NCBI GenBank assembly: GCA_903842445.1
Contig: CAIMLT010000077.1
Coordinates: 1-44,287 of the forward strand
Length of the DNA: 44,287 bases
Direction of reading: 5' to 3'
Source of the DNA: an uncultured bacterium
GTDB lineage: Bacteria > Patescibacteriota > Minisyncoccia > Moranbacterales > UBA2206
The notes beneath the pieces are model-generated. The model searched no databases and was not told the origin of the DNA. It was given only the letters and a program-made list of their open reading frames with translations. The position numbers were made by a program, and so were the translations under genes. Shown in pieces: positions 1-7,828 of the stretch (position 1 is the stretch's first letter; every line of letters begins with the position of its first letter).

Positions 1-55
1 AATAGTGGGCGCAGAAGTTGAGGTGAAAGCTGGCAATTATTTTTTTAGGAAATAA
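1..55 (+). CDS. C-terminal end of an upstream gene (partial)
   Basis: An open frame entering from the left edge (codons from base 2) reads IVGAEVEVKAGNYFFRK and stops with TAA at 53-55. Seventeen residues are too few to identify the protein. The alternating charged/hydrophobic pattern looks like a beta-strand tail, but the frame is supported only by being open and by ending shortly before the next gene. It could be chance. Confidence 0.35.
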   Translation, partial: IVGAEVEVKAGNYFFRK

Positions 56-62
56 ATTTAGC

Positions 63-91
63 AATAACAATAACAATAACAATAACAATAA
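63..91 (+). repeat. Hexanucleotide tandem repeat (AATAAC)n directly before a start codon
   Basis: Four perfect copies of AATAAC run from 63 to 86, followed by a partial copy (AATAA) to 91, and the ATG of the first WxL-like gene is at 94. The repeat therefore occupies the place of the 5' leader and ribosome-loading region. The second, tandem copy of the gene has no such repeat. A change of copy number would alter leader length in steps of six. Confidence 0.85.
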
Positions 92-93
92 AA

Positions 94-681
94 ATGAAAA
101 CAAAAAAACAAGCTGTAAAACAAAAAATAATCGCTACCACAGTGGTCCTTTTCATGTTGTTCATGATGTTTGGTTCACTGAAATTGCCAGGAGCTTTGGC
201 AACAACGACAACCACCAATCTGATTCAAAATATGGTTTCCGGATCATTTGGTCACTCAGCGATGACTAACGTAGTCTTTTCCGACATCACAGTTGGAACG
301 GCGGTCAATTCATTGGGCAATATGGTTCAGACAAACATGTGGGACTTGCGCGGTTCCGGAGTGGGCTGGAGCGTGTCCGGTCAATTGAATAATCTTTATG
401 TTACTAACGCTGCCGGGGGAATAAATTGGGTAAATAATTCAGAAATTGCTTGGGATCCAGCAGCGGGGACGATTATTGCTGTTTCTGGTGTTACAACTTC
501 AATGACCAAAGGTGCGGCTCAATTTTTTGGTGCTGCCGCCAGAGCGCTGGTTACCGCTCCGGCTGGATTTGGAATGGGAAACTATCGAATTAATAACGTG
601 ATGTTTAACATCGTTTATAACGGAAGAACTGATCAAGTTGTTGCTCCTTATGTGGCTATTTTAATATTAACTTCAGCTTAA
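94..681 (+). CDS. Secreted WxL-like surface protein, copy 1
   Basis: This 195-residue protein starts with a Lys-rich n-region and a hydrophobic segment (about residues 13-30) ending near GALA, a typical signal peptide. The mature part is rich in Gly, Asn, Thr and Val. It carries the pattern DLRGSGVGWSV (residues about 85-95) and a C-terminal strand GNYRINNVMFNIVYNG. This resembles the WxL cell-surface domain, in which a D.RG.GxGW motif is followed by a late Y/W strand. I see no LPxTG anchor and no transmembrane tail, so retention would be non-covalent. It is tandem with a near-identical paralog 47 bases downstream. A DUF916-like protein, the usual WxL partner, lies at 16386. The assignment rests on motif resemblance; it could be another beta-sandwich surface protein. 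Confidence 0.6.
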   Translation: MKTKKQAVKQKIIATTVVLFMLFMMFGSLKLPGALATTTTTNLIQNMVSGSFGHSAMTNVVFSDITVGTAVNSLGNMVQTNMWDLRGSGVGWSVSGQLNNLYVTNAAGGINWVNNSEIAWDPAAGTIIAVSGVTTSMTKGAAQFFGAAARALVTAPAGFGMGNYRINNVMFNIVYNGRTDQVVAPYVAILILTSA

Positions 682-728
682 ATAATAAAAAAAATTAGCT
701 AATCTAGGAATTTAGTTTTTAAAATTTG

Positions 729-1316
729 ATGAAAACAAAAAAACAAGCTGTAAAACAAAAAATAATCGCTACCACAGTAGTCCTTTTCATGTTGTTCATG
801 ATGTTTGGTTCACTGAACTTGCCAGGAGCTTTGGCAACAACGACAACCACCAATCTGATTCAAAACTTTATTGCCGGATCATTCGGCCACTCGGCGATGA
901 CTAACGTGGTTTTCCCTGACATAACAGTTGGAACGGCGGTCAATTCATTGGGCAATATGGTTCAGACAAACATGTGGGACTTGCGCGGTTCCGGAGTGGG
1001 CTGGAGCGTGTCCGGTCAATTGAATAACCTATACGTTACCAATGGTGCTACGGGAATTAACTGGATAAATAATTCAGAAATTGCTTGGGATCCAACATCT
1101 GGATCACTTATGGCCACTTCCGGTGTTACAACTTCAATGACCAAAGGTGCGGCTCAATTTTTTGGTGCTGCCGCCAGAGCGCTGGTTACCGCTCCGGCTG
1201 GATCTGGAATGGGAAACTATCGAATTAATAACGTGGTGTTTAATATTGTCTATAATGGAAGAGTAGATCAAAAAGTTGCTCCTTATGTGGCTATTTTAAT
1301 ATTAACTTCAGCTTAA
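729..1316 (+). CDS. Secreted WxL-like surface protein, copy 2
   Basis: This 195-residue paralog of the preceding gene has the same length and no gaps between the copies (constant offset 635). I chose the ATG at 729 because it matches the start of copy 1; a TTG three bases upstream would only add one Met. Signal peptide, DLRGSGVGWSV motif and the C-terminal GNYRINNVVFNIVYNG strand are all kept. Differences cluster in short segments (mature N-terminus, residues about 108-133, and near the C-terminus), while long blocks are identical at the DNA level. A strong hairpin terminator follows at 1339-1380, so the two copies probably end one transcription unit. A WxL-type role is inferred from motifs only. 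Confidence 0.6.
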   Translation: MKTKKQAVKQKIIATTVVLFMLFMMFGSLNLPGALATTTTTNLIQNFIAGSFGHSAMTNVVFPDITVGTAVNSLGNMVQTNMWDLRGSGVGWSVSGQLNNLYVTNGATGINWINNSEIAWDPTSGSLMATSGVTTSMTKGAAQFFGAAARALVTAPAGSGMGNYRINNVVFNIVYNGRVDQKVAPYVAILILTSA

Positions 1317-1338
1317 ATTGATTTAGATTTTTAAAGTT

Positions 1339-1380
1339 AAAGCTTTCTATCGCAGTTTACACTAGAAAGCTTTTTGTTTT
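1339..1380 (+). terminator. Rho-independent terminator after the WxL-like pair
   Basis: A perfect 11-bp stem, AAAGCTTTCTA (1339-1349) with TAGAAAGCTTT (1363-1373), encloses a 13-base loop and runs directly into a T-rich tract (1371-1380). It lies 23 bases after the stop of WxL-like copy 2 and before the glycosyltransferase at 1435. Confidence 0.85.
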
Positions 1381-1434
1381 GCTTTAAAAAGGTATCTTTG
1401 TTATTATTAAATTATTGTTTCATGATCTAAAAAA

Positions 1435-2142
1435 ATGAAAATAGCAGTAATAATTCCAACTTATAACGAACAGAAAAATATTGAAAAAATAATCAAGGCC
1501 GTTTTGGGTTTGAAAATTTCTGGATTAGAAATTATTATTGTCGATGACAATTCTCCAGATGGGACAGCAAAATTGGTGGAAACACTAAAAGAAAAAAATT
1601 CAATCGTGCACCTTATTTGGCGTCCGAAAAAAATGGGTTTAGGAACGGCATATATTGCTGGTTTCAAATATGCTTTAAAAAATGGGGCGGAATATATAAT
1701 GGAAATGGACGCGGATTTTTCTCACAACCCTCAAATGATCCCAGTCTTTTTGGAAAAAATCAAAAATAAGCAAGTTGTTATTGGCTCACGTTACAAAAAT
1801 GGTATTAGTATCGTGAATTGGCCATTGCACCGCTTAATACTTAGTCTGCTGGCTGGAAAATATGTCCGGTTAGTTACCGGGCTGAAGCTGTCTGATCCAA
1901 CCAGTGGTTTTAAGTGTTATACAAAAGAAGTGTTAGAAGCAATAAATTTGGATAAAGTAAAATCCAATGGATATTCTTTTCAAATTGAAATGAAATATCG
2001 TGCCTCAAAAAAAGGTTTTTCTATTGGAGAAATTCCAATTATTTTTATTGATCGTCATTCTGGCGTATCCAAGATTTCGAAAGCGATTATTCTTGAAGCT
2101 CTTATTATCGTTTGGAAGTTGCGCCTAGGACGAATAAAATGA
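1435..2142 (+). CDS. Polyprenol monophosphate mannosyl/glucosyl transferase (DPM1-like GT2)
   Basis: This 235-residue protein is a soluble GT-A glycosyltransferase of family GT2, with the landmarks of dolichol/polyprenol-phosphate mannose synthases: IPTYNEQKNI at the N-terminus, VDDNSPDGT, the metal-binding DADFSHNP (DxD), GSRY, SDPTSGFKCY and GYSFQIEM. Such enzymes transfer mannose (sometimes glucose) from a nucleotide sugar to a polyprenyl phosphate at the inner membrane face, making the lipid-linked donor for GT-C enzymes. It lacks the C-terminal membrane domain found in some homologues. Four GT-C-like membrane proteins are encoded in the same window (13278, 14765, 30379, 32493), which fits this role. 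The exact sugar cannot be read from sequence. Its stop is four bases from the stop of the convergent radical SAM gene. Confidence 0.88.
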   Translation: MKIAVIIPTYNEQKNIEKIIKAVLGLKISGLEIIIVDDNSPDGTAKLVETLKEKNSIVHLIWRPKKMGLGTAYIAGFKYALKNGAEYIMEMDADFSHNPQMIPVFLEKIKNKQVVIGSRYKNGISIVNWPLHRLILSLLAGKYVRLVTGLKLSDPTSGFKCYTKEVLEAINLDKVKSNGYSFQIEMKYRASKKGFSIGEIPIIFIDRHSGVSKISKAIILEALIIVWKLRLGRIK

Positions 2143-2146
2143 AATG

Positions 2147-3562
2147 TTAGACATCATAAGGATCAATATGTATTGCATAGTTTATGATATCGAATATGGT
2201 CATGCGATGAATGCGACTCATGTAGAAGCCATACATCGCTTGACCGGCTAGGTTGAAAAGAAAATTGGGCGGAAGTTTTATTAGTTTTTTGATTAAGGGA
2301 ATAGTCCAGGGCATCTTTACGCCAATGAAAAATAATTTTTGCAGGTTGAAGAACTGTTCTTTGTCGGGCAGTTGAATCGGTGAATAACGATAGATCCCGC
2401 CTTTAACGTCTTTGATGCTAAAGTCTTTTGCTAGAAAACCATTTTTTTTGGCATATTCGGTGATGTCATAATCAGGAAAAGGTTGAAGCAGGGAACAGGC
2501 AGTGAAGTCACTTTTTATTTTAGCATTCAACTCCATCGTGCCAAGAGCTTTCTCAATTGTCTCTTCAGGCAGACAAAGAATATTGTAAGTCTTGAGGAGA
2601 AGTTTGTATTTTTTGGCAATACCAGCCGCTTGTATTATTTGTTCATTAGAAATAAACTTGCCCAAAACTTTGCGTCTAATTTCTTCATCACCCGACTCAA
2701 TCCCCATTGAAATTCCATAGCAACAATTATCTTTAAGAAGTTTAACGATTTTTTCCGTGAGAAGATTGGCTGTAACATTACACATAAAAGGCAGGCCAAT
2801 CTTTTCTTTATAAAGTGGCAAGAACTCTTGTAGCCATTTGATGTCGGTAATGAAAACATCATCAGTAAAAGAAACTGTTTTGAGTCCATATTTGTTTTTC
2901 ACGTCAACAATTTCCGCTATGACGCCAGCAGGGCTGCGTCGTCGTAAAAAATTTCCTTGGTTTTTATAGATTTTTCGCAGAATATTATTAGCACAAAAAG
3001 TGCATTGAAACGGACAGCCACGACCGGAAAGGAATTGCTTGACGGAAACTCGGCGCAAAAAGTTGTATTTATAATAAATTGCTCGGTCTGGCAATGGTAG
3101 CTTATCAAGGTTGGCCGGCAGGCAGTCCATTTCATTTTTGATTATTTGGCCATCTTTTTTAAGCCAAAGATTCTTGATTTTTTCGATGCCTTTTCCTGCT
3201 TGCAAATTTTGCATCAGCTCCAAAATAGCATACTCGGCTTCTCCGCGAGCAATAATGTCAACGCCAGGGTCGTTGATAATATCGGGATAATATGTTGGAT
3301 GCGGTCCGCCTAAAACGACCAAAACTTTTGGCCATTTCTTTTTGATGGCGCGTCCAAGGCGCAGTGTCCAATCGTGTTGTCCAGTGAAACAAGAAATTCC
3401 AACTATATCAGGATCAAACTTTCTTATTGATTTGATGAGTTGTTTTTTTTCTTCTGTGGCCAAAAGCAAATCAACCTCAAAACCATTTTCTTTGAGAAGT
3501 GCCGAGATTATCATCGGTCCAGCTGCCGGAAAGGAATTTTTTTGGATGAAGAGAAATTTCAT
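2147..3562 (-). CDS. B12-binding radical SAM protein
   Basis: This 471-residue protein has an N-terminal Rossmann-like B12-binding domain (residues about 1-140, with VVLGGPHPTYYP and ARGEAEYAILEL typical of this family) and a radical SAM barrel whose 4Fe-4S cysteines are C183, C187 and C190 (GCPFQCTFC). Later motifs include the glutamate-containing GIESGDEEI. The family covers class-B-like methyltransferases and other carbon-carbon chemistry on lipids, antibiotics and cofactors; the substrate cannot be predicted. It is the last gene of a minus-strand run. Its ATG overlaps the stop of the preceding radical SAM gene by 4 bases (ATGA), so the two are almost surely co-translated. Confidence 0.88.
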   Translation of the reverse strand: MKFLFIQKNSFPAAGPMIISALLKENGFEVDLLLATEEKKQLIKSIRKFDPDIVGISCFTGQHDWTLRLGRAIKKKWPKVLVVLGGPHPTYYPDIINDPGVDIIARGEAEYAILELMQNLQAGKGIEKIKNLWLKKDGQIIKNEMDCLPANLDKLPLPDRAIYYKYNFLRRVSVKQFLSGRGCPFQCTFCANNILRKIYKNQGNFLRRRSPAGVIAEIVDVKNKYGLKTVSFTDDVFITDIKWLQEFLPLYKEKIGLPFMCNVTANLLTEKIVKLLKDNCCYGISMGIESGDEEIRRKVLGKFISNEQIIQAAGIAKKYKLLLKTYNILCLPEETIEKALGTMELNAKIKSDFTACSLLQPFPDYDITEYAKKNGFLAKDFSIKDVKGGIYRYSPIQLPDKEQFFNLQKLFFIGVKMPWTIPLIKKLIKLPPNFLFNLAGQAMYGFYMSRIHRMTIFDIINYAIHIDPYDV

Positions 3563-5013
3563 TTGGCTAGTTTTTTCTTAATTAAATTTCCCAGATAAAT
3601 ATCAAGCGGAAAAGCATAGAAATCATGTTGGAAGCGAAAGCGTGCCAAGGGTCGATAGAGCTTGGCGCCGAGCTTTATAATCCAGGAACCAGCAATTCCT
3701 TCAGGCTTATTATCAACAAAAAACGAGGCAAATTGAACGGCTTCAACGCGTTTTCGCATATTGCCTTTGAGCCAAGGAATATTGATTTGATCGACACCGT
3801 AAGTTGACCATTCGAGTAGTTTTTTGGGAGCTTGGTATCCAAGCTTTATGGCTTCATCAAAAAGATCTGTGCCAGGATAGGGCGTGAAACAACCGATGCC
3901 AGAAATTTTGGTATTGGGATTTTCTCGCAAGAGTTGCATTGCAAGATGTATTGTCATTTTTTGTTCAATTTCTGTCTCTCCTGGAAAGCCTAACATGAAA
4001 TAGAACCAGGGCGAAATATTGTAGGGTTTTAGCTTTTTATTAACGGCTATAATTTGAGCGGTGGTTATTTTTTTTTCTGTCATTTCTAAAATTCGATTGG
4101 AACCAGATTCCGCTCCGATGTTAATTTGTTGACAGTTGCTTTTTTCGAGTAGTCTCAAATAGTCATCGTCCATTGCTAAAATTGAGTCGGCTCTAGCTCC
4201 TTGAATTTCCCATTTCATGTCGAGTTCAATGAGACCCTCAATTATTTTTCTGGCTCTTTCAAGATCAATAAAAAATTCATCATCAACAAACCAGACACCC
4301 TTGATGTCAAATTTTTTTTTAAGATTTTTTATTCTGGATAGAATCAAATCTGCATCGTAAGCTCGCCAACGGCGCAGATTGAAAGCCGGGTTATAGCAAA
4401 AGCGACAGTTAAACGGACAACCACGGGAAGTCTCCATGTCTAAGGTTGGAATGTTCCCTCTTTTCGGCAAGTATTTTTGTATATCTACTAAATGATAGGG
4501 AAGGTCTGGCATCTTATTTATATTAACCGCTTCACCTCGAGGATTTTTGATTATTTTTTCAGCTTGTTTGAAAAATATTCCACCAACTTGTTCGAGGGAA
4601 GTTTTATTTTTAAGCGCTCGAGCTAGCTCTAGAACGGTTATTTCACCGTCTCCATAAACAATAATGTCGATGTATTTCTCCGCCAAGCTTTGTTCAGGCA
4701 GAACGCTGGCAAGCGGCCCACCCCAAACAACTGGAATTTTTGGGTTTATTTTTTTAACGAACCAAGACGCGTGGCAAGCGAATTTTATTTGCGGTCCAAG
4801 CATTGCTGTAGTGCCAAAAAAAAGGACATCTTCAGTTAATTCCTTTCTGATTTCTTTTCGCCAATCAGTAACAAGTCTTTGATCAATAATTTTAACTTCA
4901 AACTCTTTTGGGAGTAACTTGGCAACACTGAGCAATGACAGAGGTAGCCCGGGAGAACTTTTGATGTTATCGAGTAGTCCGACAATCGGCTGAAAGAGAA
5001 TAATTTTTTTCAT
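3559..5013 (-). CDS. B12-binding radical SAM protein
   Basis: This 484-residue protein has the same architecture as its neighbours: B12-binding domain (VVWGGPLASVLPE; YGDGEITVLELA), then a radical SAM domain with cysteines C199, C203 and C206 (GCPFNCRFC), a following GAESGS motif and a C-terminal helical extension. Its sequence differs clearly from the other three B12/radical SAM proteins here, so this is a set of diverged paralogs rather than a fresh duplication. It lies 45 bases after the upstream radical SAM gene and overlaps the downstream one by 4 bases. The substrate is unknown; a lipid or glycan modification is suggested only by the neighbouring epimerase and glycosyltransferase. Confidence 0.88.
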   Translation of the reverse strand: MKKIILFQPIVGLLDNIKSSPGLPLSLLSVAKLLPKEFEVKIIDQRLVTDWRKEIRKELTEDVLFFGTTAMLGPQIKFACHASWFVKKINPKIPVVWGGPLASVLPEQSLAEKYIDIIVYGDGEITVLELARALKNKTSLEQVGGIFFKQAEKIIKNPRGEAVNINKMPDLPYHLVDIQKYLPKRGNIPTLDMETSRGCPFNCRFCYNPAFNLRRWRAYDADLILSRIKNLKKKFDIKGVWFVDDEFFIDLERARKIIEGLIELDMKWEIQGARADSILAMDDDYLRLLEKSNCQQINIGAESGSNRILEMTEKKITTAQIIAVNKKLKPYNISPWFYFMLGFPGETEIEQKMTIHLAMQLLRENPNTKISGIGCFTPYPGTDLFDEAIKLGYQAPKKLLEWSTYGVDQINIPWLKGNMRKRVEAVQFASFFVDNKPEGIAGSWIIKLGAKLYRPLARFRFQHDFYAFPLDIYLGNLIKKKLAK

Positions 5014-5058
5014 AATTTCGTGATTAGGTCAATGTATGTGTTATCTGCAATTCAAGAG

Positions 5059-6429
5059 TTAGTTCTTGGTTATGCCCAAATAGGATAGACCAGCTTTGAG
5101 AAATGTTCCTGGCGAGATCCATGTGGCTTTTTTGGTTAAAAGTTTCCAAATTATTCTTGGACGGAGATAAAATTTGCGATAAGCTTTTTTCCACATTTTT
5201 TCGACTAACTTTTTTTTAAGCTCGCCGACTTCAAAATAACAAAGACCCCTAGTGTAGCCGTATAAATTCCAATCGTCAATGATAAACCGACCCTCTTTTT
5301 CAATTGTTTTAAAAAGGGGTGAGCCAGGCAGGGGAACAGCAATGGTAAAATGAGCAATATCCGGATTTAGTTCGCAAGCTAGCGCAATAGTTTCTTCCAT
5401 CGTTTTTTCATTTTCTCCGTAGTTTCCGAGCATGAAGTAGCCAATTGATTCAATGCCCAATTCCTTGCAGCTTCTAATGGCTGCTCGCACTTTTTTGAGA
5501 TCCAGACTTTTTCCAATCTTGGCAATCATTTCTTGTGAGCCAGCTTCAATGCCAAATCCAGTGCGAATGAATCCAGTTTCTTGCATCAATTTGAGAAGTT
5601 CCTTGTCAACACGATCCGCTCTTATGCCTTGTGCTGTGGTCCATTGAGTTTTTATTCCTCTTTCTTTGAGTAATCGGCAAATTTCTTTTACTCGACCGTA
5701 ATCAAGATTGAAGGTGTCATCTTCTATGCCAACCAGTTGGACATCAAATTTTTCATAAAGATATTGCCAAAGATCGACGACATACTTGGCGCTATGCGCT
5801 CGCCAATTTTGACCAAAAACCCCCTTGAAGCAATAATTGCAAAGATAGGGACAACCGCGCGAGGTAATAATCGTGAGTGTGCGCATTGGTTCGGTGATCA
5901 CTGGCTGTGGTGTGGTGTAGGCGCTCATATCCTCCAAGAGATGATAAGCTGGAAAGGGTAGTGTGTCGAGGTTTTGCAGAAGAGGTCTTTTGGCTTCATG
6001 GATTACTTCACCATTTTTCAGATGAGAGATTCCCAAGACACCAGAGATATTGGGCCATTTTTCAACTATTTCAGCGAAAGTTTCTTCTCCTTCTCCGATG
6101 CAAACAATATCCGCTCCATTCCGCAAAGATTCTTCTGGCAAAGCTGAAGGATGTGGGCCACCAATAATTACCGGAATGTTTCTTCGTTTAATGATTCTAG
6201 CTAAACGCCAAGCTTCTTTTATTATTGGTGTGGTGGCGGTGATTCCAACCATATTGATTCCTTTGAGTATTTGATTGACTGATTCATTTTTTGAACAAAC
6301 ATTAAAGTCGATAACACGAACTGCATGACCTTTTTTTTCCAAATAAGCGGCAATGAATAAAATTCCCAAAGGAGGAAGTTTTGGTTGGCGGTAGCTCTTT
6401 AGCTTTGGATGGATGAGAAGGATGTTCAT
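5059..6429 (-). CDS. B12-binding radical SAM protein
   Basis: I start this 456-residue protein at the ATG giving MNILLIHPKLKS, the usual first strand of the B12-binding fold; an in-frame TTG ten codons upstream is less likely. Domain order is B12-binding (PPLGILFIAAYLEKKGH; VIIGGPHPSALPEE; CIGEGEETFAEIV), then radical SAM with C193, C197 and C200 (GCPYLCNYC) and GIEAGS. The GxGE and GGPH signatures are those of the large B12-radical SAM family that includes magnesium-protoporphyrin cyclase-like and hopanoid- or antibiotic-modifying enzymes. It is separated by 48 bases from the small gene upstream and 45 bases from the next radical SAM gene, consistent with one operon. Confidence 0.88.
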   Translation of the reverse strand: MNILLIHPKLKSYRQPKLPPLGILFIAAYLEKKGHAVRVIDFNVCSKNESVNQILKGINMVGITATTPIIKEAWRLARIIKRRNIPVIIGGPHPSALPEESLRNGADIVCIGEGEETFAEIVEKWPNISGVLGISHLKNGEVIHEAKRPLLQNLDTLPFPAYHLLEDMSAYTTPQPVITEPMRTLTIITSRGCPYLCNYCFKGVFGQNWRAHSAKYVVDLWQYLYEKFDVQLVGIEDDTFNLDYGRVKEICRLLKERGIKTQWTTAQGIRADRVDKELLKLMQETGFIRTGFGIEAGSQEMIAKIGKSLDLKKVRAAIRSCKELGIESIGYFMLGNYGENEKTMEETIALACELNPDIAHFTIAVPLPGSPLFKTIEKEGRFIIDDWNLYGYTRGLCYFEVGELKKKLVEKMWKKAYRKFYLRPRIIWKLLTKKATWISPGTFLKAGLSYLGITKN

Positions 6430-6477
6430 TGTTTTTTCAGATTTTAGCAGGCTTGCCAATTAATTTGTAAAACCATT

Positions 6478-6903
6478 TTACTTTTTAGAAAAACAATACA
6501 GCATATGAGATTTTTTTGGTCCTCTCCAAAAAAATTCTAAATGAATCAGGATTGAAAAAATAATTTTTGCCAAGAAAATAGCAGCCGAACCGTAGGATTT
6601 TTTTTCACTGGCGGATAGTGGCTTGGAACCCCAAGGCGGAGAATCGACAAAGCCCTTTTCCCAGATAATGATATCTTGTTCTTTTAGTTTTGAAATCAAT
6701 TCTTTTCCAGTCAGACCTCTTTTGGAGTGGGAATAGTTGGAAACAAGATAGAGTTCTCCGGCGGGAAATGTTTTTGAGAGTTTTTTTCGCAAGTGTTCCA
6801 CGGACATAATTTCATAGATTTCTCCCAAGCCCAACACTTCCGTCTGATAGGTTTCGGTTAGACTTATTTTTTTGATTGATTTATAGGAATCCATTTCTTG
6901 CAT
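6478..6903 (-). CDS. Small protein of unknown function, possibly an enzyme remnant
   Basis: This 141-residue frame begins inside the end of the epimerase gene (23-base overlap), with ATGs at 6903 and 6894. I do not recognise a family. Visible features are a charged N-terminal half, a segment KRGLTGKELISKL, PPWGSKPLS, and a hydrophobic stretch GSAAIFLAKIIFSILIHLEF that could be a membrane segment, followed by a basic tail. The KRGLTGKEL...W.KGF...P.GSKP arrangement faintly recalls the C-terminal part of SAM-dependent methyltransferases that sit beside glycosyltransferases, but the cofactor-binding N-terminal half would be missing. It may be a truncated gene kept by translational coupling. Function is undetermined. 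Confidence 0.55.
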   Translation of the reverse strand: MQEMDSYKSIKKISLTETYQTEVLGLGEIYEIMSVEHLRKKLSKTFPAGELYLVSNYSHSKRGLTGKELISKLKEQDIIIWEKGFVDSPPWGSKPLSASEKKSYGSAAIFLAKIIFSILIHLEFFWRGPKKSHMLYCFSKK

Positions 6904-7828
6904 ACCAGTCGATGGTTATTCTGATACCGTCGGCGAATTTTACTTGTGGCGTGAAATTAAATTCTGCTTGGGCTTTTTTGCCATCCAATGTCTTGGGTTT
7001 TGTCAGGATGTCAATGCGGTGATTTGTGATTAGCGGATCTTTTCGGAAAAAAAATGGTATTGGCCAAAAAAGTGTGGCCACTGATCTGGCTAGCCAAATG
7101 GGAATGTGAATTTTTGGTAACTTAACTTGCAGATTTCTGGCGATTAGTTCAGTGATTTCTTTGGTAGAAATTATTTCCGGACTGATGATTTCAAATGTTT
7201 GACCGTTTTGGGAAATAGTTGCGACTTTCAAAAAGGCGGTAATCAGATCACTGATATAGATGATGGGCATAATTTTTTCTCCTGAGCCCAGAAGAAAAAA
7301 CTTTTTTCGTTGGATCATCTGGCACAACTTAAGGAACATTGCGTTGATGTCTCCGGGGCCATAAACAATTGCCGGACGGAGAATAATTGTTTCAAAAGAT
7401 GTTTCTTTTAGCACCAGTTTTTCCGACTCGAGTTTGCTTTTGCCGTAGAGGTCATCTTGGAAATTATCGTCAGATATAGCGTTAATGCTACTGCAAAAGA
7501 TGAATTTTTTGATCCTTTGTCTGGATATTTCGAGCAGTTTTTGTGTGCCTAAGATGTTAATCTTTTGATAATCAGTTTCTTTTATGCCCAATTTTTGACC
7601 GGGAATGGCTCCTAGATGATAGACAATATCGATGTTTCTGTCAAAGACAGTCCGATAGGACTGTGGATTTTCCAGACAGCCTTCAATAGGAATAACTTTG
7701 GCATTGTCTAGTTTTTCAATTTTAATTTTATCTCTCGTGAGGACATAGACAAAATGCTCTTCTCTAATAAGGGCGCGAACTAAGTGTCTGCCGATGAATC
7801 CGGTGCCTCCAGTGACAAAAATGTTCAT
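6881..7828 (-). CDS. NAD-dependent epimerase/dehydratase (extended SDR)
   Basis: This 315-residue protein has the extended short-chain dehydrogenase fold: NAD-binding GGTGFIGRH at residues 7-15, VYHLGAIPG, the catalytic YGKSK (YxxxK), and the substrate-domain marker RPAIVYGPGD. Relatives epimerise or dehydrate nucleotide sugars, or act on sterol-like or isoprenoid substrates. The long C-terminal part with a hydrophobic segment near PIWLARSVATLFWPIPFFF is seen in members acting near membranes. Its ATG overlaps the stop of the SPASM radical SAM gene by 4 bases, so translation is probably coupled. The precise substrate is unknown. Confidence 0.85.
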   Translation of the reverse strand: MNIFVTGGTGFIGRHLVRALIREEHFVYVLTRDKIKIEKLDNAKVIPIEGCLENPQSYRTVFDRNIDIVYHLGAIPGQKLGIKETDYQKINILGTQKLLEISRQRIKKFIFCSSINAISDDNFQDDLYGKSKLESEKLVLKETSFETIILRPAIVYGPGDINAMFLKLCQMIQRKKFFLLGSGEKIMPIIYISDLITAFLKVATISQNGQTFEIISPEIISTKEITELIARNLQVKLPKIHIPIWLARSVATLFWPIPFFFRKDPLITNHRIDILTKPKTLDGKKAQAEFNFTPQVKFADGIRITIDWYARNGFL

